Shown one piece after another: positions 17,305-24,494 of a stretch of 64,000 bases of DNA (positions are counted from its first letter, which is position 1; the number at the start of each line of letters is the position of its first letter). The stretch is from Dyadobacter bucti (GTDB lineage: Bacteria > Bacteroidota > Bacteroidia > Cytophagales > Spirosomataceae): contig NZ_SWFP01000012.1 of the NCBI RefSeq assembly GCF_005869225.1, forward strand, positions 62,001-126,000. Reading direction: 5' to 3'. The position numbers and the translations under genes were made by a program. The notes beneath the pieces are model-generated. The model made no database searches. It saw nothing but the letters and a program-made list of their open reading frames with translations, and was not told the origin of the DNA.

Positions 17305-18411
17305 ATGGCAAAGGTCAAAGTTAATCCAATGGATAAATTCAAGGAAAAGACAAGCGATGTTAAACCATCTGCATTTGTAACTGAATCTCTTATTAAATCT
17401 GAAATAATTATTCTTCCTGAGTTAAAGGACTTGATTCCGGCCCTGGCAGAAGACGAATCCAAGCAATTAGAGGAAAACTTAATCAAATATGGTATCAAAG
17501 ACCCACTTTCTGTTTGGGAAACTGATGTAATAACGGTTCTTAATGGATTAGAGGCAAATAGCCCATCCCATGAGCTGTTTGCAAACTTAGATAATGATTC
17601 GACCGTATATGTCCTTTTTGATGGCCACAATAGATATGGAATAGCAAAGGAGCGAAATTTAGATTTTAAGGTTAACAAAATGAACTTCAATGGTCTTTCC
17701 GAAGTGAAGGATTATATGATAGATTATCAACTTGGCCGCAGAAATCTTACACCAGAACAGATTTCTTATTTACGTGGATTAAAATATAATGAGCTAAAAA
17801 AAGCAGGTAAGGCATCTGGAAAATCAGTTAAAGAAAAAATAAATGTTGCAGAAGAACTTGCTCAGGAGTTTGATGTAACTCCCAGAACTATAAAAAGAGA
17901 TGGTGAATTTGCCGAAGGAATGGACAAATTAACACCCGAATTTAAGAAGGATGTTCTTTCTGGAAAATCTAAGTTGGCAAAAAAAGACGTTCAAGCGTTA
18001 AAATCGGTCAATCCTGATGCGCCAATAGACTCGATGGAAGGTGTGCTGCAACTCCTAAAAGAGCAGGAGGCAGAACAAAATGTTGAGCAAAATCTGCAAT
18101 CCGTACAAAAGGTCGATGAACTGGTTGATAGTACATTCTCTAATTATGTAGACTCAGAAGATAGCATAAGTGCAATTCAAGCAGAGCCGAATCAACTTGA
18201 TGCTTTCAATTTAGATGAATTTAAAGACGATTCACAGCAATCTACGCTAATCGGAAATTCGGAATCTGCTGATATTCAGGAAGCTGAGCCTGTCTTAACA
18301 GTAGAAGAGATAGAGGGAGATTTAAAGCAACTCTTCGAGCAACACCTATCTAAGGATGTTCTAATTCAAATCATTAATAAAGCAGGAGAGCTTCTAAGTC
18401 TAAGGGATTAA
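17305..18411 (+). CDS. parB: Partition protein ParB-like
   Basis: This 368-residue protein has an N-terminal ParB/Srx-like domain (residues 30-145). It shows QLEENLIKYGIKDPLSVWET and the box VLFDGHNRYGIAKE, which replaces the usual GxxRxxA pattern. A helix-turn-helix (VAEELAQEFDVTPRTIKRD) lies near residues 178-200, and a long acidic, glutamine-rich C-terminal part probably dimerises. It should bind a centromere and stimulate ParA. The GTGACA palindrome overlapping its stop codon is the most obvious local candidate site. Confidence 0.85.
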   Translation: MAKVKVNPMDKFKEKTSDVKPSAFVTESLIKSEIIILPELKDLIPALAEDESKQLEENLIKYGIKDPLSVWETDVITVLNGLEANSPSHELFANLDNDSTVYVLFDGHNRYGIAKERNLDFKVNKMNFNGLSEVKDYMIDYQLGRRNLTPEQISYLRGLKYNELKKAGKASGKSVKEKINVAEELAQEFDVTPRTIKRDGEFAEGMDKLTPEFKKDVLSGKSKLAKKDVQALKSVNPDAPIDSMEGVLQLLKEQEAEQNVEQNLQSVQKVDELVDSTFSNYVDSEDSISAIQAEPNQLDAFNLDEFKDDSQQSTLIGNSESADIQEAEPVLTVEEIEGDLKQLFEQHLSKDVLIQIINKAGELLSLRD

Positions 18412-18430
18412 AGTGACACGCTGTCACTTT
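18410..18430. promoter_or_regulatory. GTGACA-N3-TGTCAC palindrome at parB stop (candidate parS)
   Basis: The same 21-bp palindrome as at 16196 (AAAGTGACA, CGC, TGTCACTTT), starting on the last base of the parB stop codon. A centromere immediately downstream of parB is the standard layout of type Ia partition loci. It could also serve as a weak terminator stem. Confidence 0.6.
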
Positions 18431-18506
18431 TAAAAATTTCTCTGCGTGTAAATCAATATTTTTTATTTATTTAATGCTTTGATTGTAAAACTTAAAGAAT
18501 TTAAAG

Positions 18507-18812
18507 ATGAAACAAATATTGATCATACTATTGGGACTTTTTATGATCTCCTGTTCAGGGAACTCTGAGGGTGACAGCGTGAAAGATAAATACTTAGGCG
18601 AATGGGATAAGATGAAAGGGAAAGCAAGCACACTTACAATCTATGAAGAGAATAATGGACTATTTCTTAAATATAGCAAAGGAGACAAGTACCCTCTTAA
18701 ATTTGAGAAAGAAGGAAATTATTACTCTGCTGTAACTGGATTTGGTGCTACTCCTATACTTATTGAAAACAACGTGTTAGAAATTAACGGCACGAAATAT
18801 CAGAAAAGGTAA
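18507..18812 (+). CDS. Small lipoprotein
   Basis: This is a 101-residue protein with a lipoprotein signal (residues 1-16, LGLFMISC, Cys16 as lipid acceptor). The mature domain of about 80 residues contains DKYLGEWDKMKGKASTLTIY and alternating beta-like segments. This resembles small lipocalin-like or DUF-type lipoproteins of Bacteroidota, but I do not recognise the family. It stands alone between parB and a bidirectional terminator. Confidence 0.65.
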   Translation: MKQILIILLGLFMISCSGNSEGDSVKDKYLGEWDKMKGKASTLTIYEENNGLFLKYSKGDKYPLKFEKEGNYYSAVTGFGATPILIENNVLEINGTKYQKR

Positions 18813-18842
18813 GTTACAATTATATAGAGGGGTTTATTATTT

Positions 18843-18876
18843 AAAAAAGGGGGCTGATATTCAGCCCCCTTTTTTT
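18843..18876. terminator. Bidirectional rho-independent terminator
   Basis: A perfect 9-bp GC-rich stem, GGGGGCTGA / TCAGCCCCC with a 3-nt loop, is flanked by A6 on the left and T7 on the right. It serves both the lipoprotein gene on the plus strand and the convergent gene ending at 18875. Confidence 0.92.
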
Positions 18877-19354
18877 AGTTTTTGAGATTCCTTTCTTGCA
18901 TTCTCCTGTTAAATTCCTCCTTGAAGGATTTTCTTGATTTCTCGAAATACATCGGATCAGACTGTTCTTTGTACAATTTGGCCGCAGACTCTTCCTCTAT
19001 CATTCTTTCCTGTTCTGCACCACTAATAATTTTCTGGTACTGAAATTGTTCTGGAACTTCCGGAGCTGGATCGGGCATGTATTCTAAAAGAAAGTAGCTT
19101 CTTAAAATCTTCACTTTTGCGAAAACTTCAAGATCATATCCCAGGCTGGCCGGATAAGATTTTTTATAAGATTCTGGGATCACGTAATCGAGGCGATTAC
19201 TTTCGACCTCTTGTCTATTATCTGCGAAATAATTTCGGACGACATTACTTTCAATCTCCTTCCCGGTAAGTTTTTCCTCTTGTGCATGTGCTGCAAAGGG
19301 AATTGATGCTGCGAGTAAAAGAAAAACCCATACCCGTTTTCGTGTTTGTTTCAT
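18875..19354 (-). CDS. Exported protein of unknown function
   Basis: This 159-residue protein has a signal peptide ending AAHAQ near residue 25. The mature part is charged and helical, with many Glu and Arg residues, and the C-terminus (about residues 115-159) is strongly helical. It is transcribed divergently from the coupling-protein gene across an AT-rich promoter region. The family is not recognised. Periplasmic location and context suggest an accessory conjugation role (inference). Confidence 0.6.
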   Translation of the reverse strand: MKQTRKRVWVFLLLAASIPFAAHAQEEKLTGKEIESNVVRNYFADNRQEVESNRLDYVIPESYKKSYPASLGYDLEVFAKVKILRSYFLLEYMPDPAPEVPEQFQYQKIISGAEQERMIEEESAAKLYKEQSDPMYFEKSRKSFKEEFNRRMQERNLKN

Positions 19355-19462
19355 AGCTGTAATTCAAGCTGTTTAAATTTTTAAAATAATTGACATTTTA
19401 AATGTAAAATAAAAATTATAGATTTGAAAATATATAATTTATAATATATAATTCTTTTAGCT

Positions 19463-21631
19463 ATGAGCGCTACTAATTCTGAAAAGGAAGGGCGTGCTAA
19501 GGGTGTTGAACTCGTGCTCACCCTTGCACTCTTTTTGGTTTTCTTACATCATTACTGGTACAATTTTTCATTCTTTTCGCAAATTCCGTCAATTGGAGGA
19601 ATTAACCCAACTGAGTTTTTTTCAAAAATATTGCTTAGGCATAATGAAAGATATAGCCTGTTTTTTCATCCACTCATTACTAAAATAACTGTCTATTTCC
19701 TTCTGATAATCTATTCAATTGGGTCAAAAGGTCGGATTGATCCAAGCATAACAGTAAAAGATGTATACAAATACGGGGCGCTTGGAACAATCATTTTTTT
19801 CGGCAACATCTTTATTCTCTATACAAAAAGTTTATTTCCAGGCTATATAGGAGACTTTTTATACTTGTTCAGTACATCCTTGGGTATTTTCTGGGTTATT
19901 AAAGCAGGACAATATGCTTCACGCATAATGTTCTTCAAGAATAACAATGACATTTTTAACAATGAGAATGAAACGTTCCCGCAGAATGAAGAATATATGG
20001 AGAACGATTATTCTATCCACTACAAAACCTCGTACTACTTCAACAAAAAATGGAGAACTGGCTGGATTAATATCATAAATCCATTTAGGGCCAATATGAT
20101 CTTAGGTACTCCCGGATCTGGTAAGTCTTTTACCATACTTAATCCGGCTATTTGGCAATCAACTTGGAAAGGGTATTGTCTCTACGTTTATGACTTCAAA
20201 TATCCCACGTTAACTATTGAAGCTTATAATGCTTATCAAAAAACCTTAAATGAAAATCCAACGGCGTGGGGCAGGAAGCCGAACGGCGAGTTGCTAATCC
20301 CCAAATTCTGTGTGATCAATTTTGATGACATTGAATATTCTCACAGATGCAATCCCTTGCTTCCATCGACAATGACCGAAATCTTGGATGGTTATCAGAG
20401 TGCTTCCACAATTATGCTCAACCTTAACAGAACTTGGGTAGATAAACAAGGAGACTTCTTCGTTGAGTCGGCAATTAATTTTCTTGCATCGGTCATTTGG
20501 TATATGAAAATGGTAAGTGATAAGTACACAAAATTGTATAACGTCGAGCTAGCGAAATCACCTGCGTCTCAAAATGCTGAGAACCTTGCGCTATACAAGC
20601 GCTTTCGAAACGTATGCACTTTTCCTCATATTTTAGAATTTGCCTGCCAGAAAGATTACGAAGAGATGTTTCGGATTATGGCATCTTATCCGGCACTAGA
20701 AGCCTATGTGCGGCCTTTTGCTAGCGCTGCGCTAAATGGGGCAGCTGAACAGCTTGAAGGACAAATTGCCTCGGTTCGAATACCTCTTGCTAGGCTTTCA
20801 TCTGAAACTTTATACTGGATCATGTCAGGTAATGACTTCGGCTTGGATATCAACAATCCGGACGATCCAAAGATTTTGTGCACAGGAAATAATCCGGAGA
20901 GACAAGAAGTCTATGGGGCGGTATTCTCATTGTATACTTCCAAGATGATTAAAATGGTTAACAAGCAAGGTAAGTTGAAGTCAGCCCTTTTTTGGGATGA
21001 ATTACCAACAATGTTCCTGAAAGGAATAGATACGCTTATAGCGACAGCTCGTTCTAATAAAGTAGCTACTTGGCTTGGTTTTCAGGATTTTGAACAACTT
21101 ACCAGTGCATATGGCGAAAAGGCAGCAAAGGTTGTAATGAACATGCCTGGTAATGTCTTTTCTGGTCAACTCGTTTTTGAATCTGCGAAAAAACTTTCAG
21201 AACGTTTTGGGAAAACTCAACAAGAACAGGAAAGCATTGCTTTTGGCAGAGAGGATACAACTGTAACATTGTCTACACAGCTCAATGATACGATACCACC
21301 ATCAAAAATTTCAACCTTATCCCAAGGCACATTTGTAGGCCAGTTTGCTGACAACTTTGGTGAAGAAACTGAGCTTAAAACATTTAACGCCCTAATTACA
21401 GTTGATCAGGATGGGATGAAAAACATTCATAAAAAGCCACCAGTAATTAAAGACATAGAAAAGTTAGTTGCTAGTTATTACCCCGGCGCTAACTACGCTA
21501 CGATGTCCAAGCAAGACTGGAAGAAAAAGCTTTTGGAGGATAATTATATGAATATCAAAAATGAAGTGAGGGAACTCGTGAGAATTGAAAGTCTAGAATT
21601 TCCCAAAGAAAGAGCAGCTACGCCAGCCTAA
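19463..21631 (+). CDS. Type IV coupling protein (VirD4/TraG family, MobC)
   Basis: This 722-residue ATPase would link the relaxosome to the secretion channel. The N-terminal 160 residues contain about four membrane segments. A Walker A motif, LGTPGSGKSFTILNP, lies near residue 217, the Walker B-like ALFWDELPTMFLKG near residue 510, and the conserved TWLGFQDFEQL follows. In Bacteroidota elements this protein is often called MobC and is encoded apart from the tra operon, as here. An AT-rich block with AAATTATAGATTT lies upstream. Confidence 0.93.
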   Translation: MSATNSEKEGRAKGVELVLTLALFLVFLHHYWYNFSFFSQIPSIGGINPTEFFSKILLRHNERYSLFFHPLITKITVYFLLIIYSIGSKGRIDPSITVKDVYKYGALGTIIFFGNIFILYTKSLFPGYIGDFLYLFSTSLGIFWVIKAGQYASRIMFFKNNNDIFNNENETFPQNEEYMENDYSIHYKTSYYFNKKWRTGWINIINPFRANMILGTPGSGKSFTILNPAIWQSTWKGYCLYVYDFKYPTLTIEAYNAYQKTLNENPTAWGRKPNGELLIPKFCVINFDDIEYSHRCNPLLPSTMTEILDGYQSASTIMLNLNRTWVDKQGDFFVESAINFLASVIWYMKMVSDKYTKLYNVELAKSPASQNAENLALYKRFRNVCTFPHILEFACQKDYEEMFRIMASYPALEAYVRPFASAALNGAAEQLEGQIASVRIPLARLSSETLYWIMSGNDFGLDINNPDDPKILCTGNNPERQEVYGAVFSLYTSKMIKMVNKQGKLKSALFWDELPTMFLKGIDTLIATARSNKVATWLGFQDFEQLTSAYGEKAAKVVMNMPGNVFSGQLVFESAKKLSERFGKTQQEQESIAFGREDTTVTLSTQLNDTIPPSKISTLSQGTFVGQFADNFGEETELKTFNALITVDQDGMKNIHKKPPVIKDIEKLVASYYPGANYATMSKQDWKKKLLEDNYMNIKNEVRELVRIESLEFPKERAATPA

Positions 21632-21813
21632 CGAACCACTTATCTTCTAATTCTTTCTTAGGCTTTTAATAAGCTCAATCCGAAATATTGGCTATCGAAA
21701 GTGATTTTTATAGCTTTTAACCTCCCGTTTGATAGCTTTTTACCGTGTTTTCTTAGTGTTTCTATAAAATTTAAATCTGTAACTGCAGCATTCAACATAA
21801 ATTATATAATTTT

Positions 21814-22323
21814 ATGACAAATTATTATCTTAGTTCACCGACAATTGATCAAAATGATGTATTAGAAGAATACTTTTCTTTTATAACACTCGATCACCAA
21901 AACGACAATATGAATCCTGAAATTTTTGAAAAGCTTGATGCTATTTATGAAGAACCCGAAGCACTTAGATATTACTACAAGATAGTATTCTCAATGTGCC
22001 TTAAATTAATAGTATTGCATAAATTCGAAAATGGTGAATTGACCCAGGAAGAATTTGACCAACAGTCTAAAAAACCCAGCGAGAAAAACCTAATGGAGCC
22101 TTATGGGTTATCATATCTACAATACAGAGCTTTGAAGGATGCGAAAGGAACTGGTCCTAACATGCTGACTTTAAAAAGGACAGTGGATAGATTAGGGTAT
22201 AGCTTTGACAAGATCCTTTATTCTGAGAAAGTGATAAAGGTTGTATCAGATGAGCTTGAAAAGATTAAAAATAAGAATCGTGTTATGAATGGTTTGGGTT
22301 TAGACATAAAGCCTAAAAAGTAA
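21814..22323 (+). CDS. Hypothetical helical protein
   Basis: This is a 169-residue soluble protein with no signal or membrane segment. It is rich in Glu, Lys and Tyr and mostly helical, with the stretch PEALRYYYKIVFSMCLKLIV in the middle. An AT-rich promoter-like sequence precedes it and a stem-loop terminator follows. The family is not recognised. It lies between the coupling protein and a convergent peptidase gene. Confidence 0.6.
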   Translation: MTNYYLSSPTIDQNDVLEEYFSFITLDHQNDNMNPEIFEKLDAIYEEPEALRYYYKIVFSMCLKLIVLHKFENGELTQEEFDQQSKKPSEKNLMEPYGLSYLQYRALKDAKGTGPNMLTLKRTVDRLGYSFDKILYSEKVIKVVSDELEKIKNKNRVMNGLGLDIKPKK

Positions 22324-22325
22324 TG

Positions 22326-23027
22326 CTACCTACCCACAGATTTGGAAAGAGACGCCTTTAAAGCGTCTTTTTTTTGTTTAAATTCCTGATAAAGTGTTAG
22401 ATAGGGTAGTGGGTTAATTAGTACTCCATTTTTTTTCACAGCGTAATGTAAATGGATGCCCTTTGCAAGGCCAGTTTCTCCCATTACACCGATTACAGTT
22501 CCAATTCTTACTTCTGAGCCGCTACGAACATATAATCCGCTCAAATGGCCGTAGATAGTTTCAAAACCACTTGGATGCTTTATTGAGACACTCAATCCTA
22601 GGCCACCATTGTACCCAGACTGACTTACAATTCCATCTGCGGTCGCATAGATAAATTGAAAGCCTTTTCGACAGGCAAGGTCAATTCCTTCATGTTTAAT
22701 GTATCTTTTTTTGATGGGATGAATTCTATGGCCATAAAGGCTTGTAATAAATGGCTTTTCATTTATCTCAATAGGATTTATGCTTGGTATTGCAGTTAAA
22801 TATGTGCTGTCTACAATGCCTAGATAAATGTATGATTCTAATATCTCCTTCAAATTAAGCTCGTCTCTCAATAGGTTAATAACCGCACTTTTATAATCGA
22901 CTGAATCATTCTGCTGATTTTCATAATGTCCGTCTTCCTGGTCAATAAAAATTTTTTCTTGCCCTTTTCCGGACAATGAAAGGCACATCGCTATCAAAAA
23001 GCTACAAAATCGAATAATCTTATTCAA
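22326..23027 (-). CDS. M23 family peptidoglycan endopeptidase
   Basis: This is a 233-residue exported protein with a signal peptide (residues about 1-22). The M23/LytM domain spans about residues 95-210. Zinc ligands are visible as H112 and D116 in HEGIDLA, with HLHYAV at residues 192-197; H161 is in YGHLSG. It would open the peptidoglycan for assembly of the transfer channel. Family members encoded on conjugative elements usually do this job. It shares its divergent AT-rich promoter region with the gene at 23109. Confidence 0.9.
   Translation of the reverse strand: MNKIIRFCSFLIAMCLSLSGKGQEKIFIDQEDGHYENQQNDSVDYKSAVINLLRDELNLKEILESYIYLGIVDSTYLTAIPSINPIEINEKPFITSLYGHRIHPIKKRYIKHEGIDLACRKGFQFIYATADGIVSQSGYNGGLGLSVSIKHPSGFETIYGHLSGLYVRSGSEVRIGTVIGVMGETGLAKGIHLHYAVKKNGVLINPLPYLTLYQEFKQKKDALKASLSKSVGR
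22349..22376 (+). terminator. Rho-independent terminator
   Basis: AGACGC and GCGTCT arms around a short AT loop, followed by eight T residues. It terminates the hypothetical gene ending at 22323. The stem lies inside the 3' coding end of the convergent peptidase gene. Confidence 0.75.
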
Positions 23028-23108
23028 GGCTAATTTTTTTATGTCTAAACAAATTTATAAATTTATAATTTAATATTTGCTAATATGTAATTTATAACTT
23101 TCATAACC

Positions 23109-24254
23109 ATGCAAAAGAATATTAGTCAGCAAAACGACTCAAAAAGACCTATTACAAGAGAGGAAGCGGAAAGTTTAGCTCCGTCAAAAGGAATGGCAGC
23201 AAATGACGGTGTTATTATCAACGACCGCATTGAGCATGCCAGAGACATTCAGTCTGCGGGTACTGTAAAGGCCGAAATCAGCAAAACTCAGATTGATATC
23301 GCTAGGATAGCACAAATGTATAAAGGTGTTGACCTTTCCCAGGCCATGAACGATCTTGCTCAGGACAAGCAATCCCTTCAAATCCTTTCTCAGAAGAATG
23401 TGTATCAAAACTTGATGCAAGGAGAAGTTGTACAAGTGAAGAATGTTTCGAGAGACGGGGAAGGCAAACCGCGACATTTTTTTGGTGTTAAGCTTTTCCA
23501 ACTGGATAAGCAGATTAATTCGAATATTCCTGTTTTAAAGTTGGGATTTTCCACTTTCGATTCTGTAAATCTGTCAGAGAGCAAGAAGGGATTGAGTCAC
23601 TCCTTAGTAGTAGATCCTCGATTTGATATTAAGTTGTCAAGCCTGTTAAAAGAAAAGACACACACAAATGATGGCCAGACTAAGGAGCTGGTCAGGGAGA
23701 TCAAAGATACACTATCATCCAATGCTACTTCTACGCAGAAAGCGCACAAGGTTAATCAACAGTTAAATAACGTTGGTGACTACTACTTATCCAATGATCC
23801 AAAGGGAAAGAAGCAATTTTTGGATGAATCTGGAAAACTATTCGTGCTTGAACAAAAACAGAAGGTTGCACTAATAGGAGAGAATGGCGCACCTGGGGGA
23901 ATTCACAAACGAAAACATGAGATTCCGGTAACTGATCTACCAATCAAATATAAAGGTGTTCAGTTAACAGAAAAACAAGTTCATAATCTACTGATAGGCA
24001 ATCCTATCGAATTGTCTGGTCTAAAAGACCCAAAGCTCGACAAGCCATACTCAGCAACGGTGAACCTGAATTTACTAAGTGGAAAAGTAGGAGAATCGGA
24101 TAAAGCAAGTGGAATTGAGCTTCCGAAAGGGAATAATATAGACGCCAAAAAATCACTTTTAAACAGCACTGCCTCCGAAAGTTATAAAACACCTGAGCAG
24201 GCCAAAAAGACCATTGACACGCCGGAAAAGCCTGCTGTCAAACAAAGACTTTGA
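23109..24254 (+). CDS. DUF3945/DUF4099-like protein
   Basis: This 381-residue soluble protein has a Gln/Asp-rich N-terminus, a middle region with YKGVDLSQAMNDLAQDKQSL, and a C-terminal region with YKGVQLTEKQVHNLLIGNPI followed by SATVNLNLL. The second motif is typical of the DUF3945 repeats found in Bacteroidota conjugative elements, usually next to topoisomerase III and Toprim genes, as here. The biochemical role is unknown; a nucleic-acid or transfer-related role is inferred from context. It starts a tight operon running to topB. Confidence 0.7.
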   Translation: MQKNISQQNDSKRPITREEAESLAPSKGMAANDGVIINDRIEHARDIQSAGTVKAEISKTQIDIARIAQMYKGVDLSQAMNDLAQDKQSLQILSQKNVYQNLMQGEVVQVKNVSRDGEGKPRHFFGVKLFQLDKQINSNIPVLKLGFSTFDSVNLSESKKGLSHSLVVDPRFDIKLSSLLKEKTHTNDGQTKELVREIKDTLSSNATSTQKAHKVNQQLNNVGDYYLSNDPKGKKQFLDESGKLFVLEQKQKVALIGENGAPGGIHKRKHEIPVTDLPIKYKGVQLTEKQVHNLLIGNPIELSGLKDPKLDKPYSATVNLNLLSGKVGESDKASGIELPKGNNIDAKKSLLNSTASESYKTPEQAKKTIDTPEKPAVKQRL

Positions 24255-24271
24255 ACTAATCCACAACACCG

Positions 24272-24484
24272 ATGAAAGCCAAAAACATTTTAACACTGGA
24301 TTATATTTTCGAAACATACGGGCCTGATGCGCTCGAACCCCAATTTATTCCTTCACGGGAAGACGATGGAGAAGACATATTTATTCCGAAGATCCGGGGA
24401 GATATGTCTTATGAAGATTGGAGCCTTCTCCCACAAGAATTTAGACTGTTTGTTACACAAATTTTCATTATGAAATTTCAATAA
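24272..24484 (+). CDS. Small conserved protein, paralogue of the 41.7-kb gene
   Basis: This is a 70-residue acidic protein. The pattern I-(F/L)-x(3)-G-x-D-A-x-E-P, then P-K-(I/M)-R, then W and R-L-F is shared with the protein encoded at 41719-41994, so the two are paralogues within one element. It sits 18 bp after the DUF3945-like gene and 11 bp before the Toprim fusion gene, in an operon. The family is not recognised. Confidence 0.65.
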   Translation: MKAKNILTLDYIFETYGPDALEPQFIPSREDDGEDIFIPKIRGDMSYEDWSLLPQEFRLFVTQIFIMKFQ

Positions 24485-24494
24485 ATATAATCAG

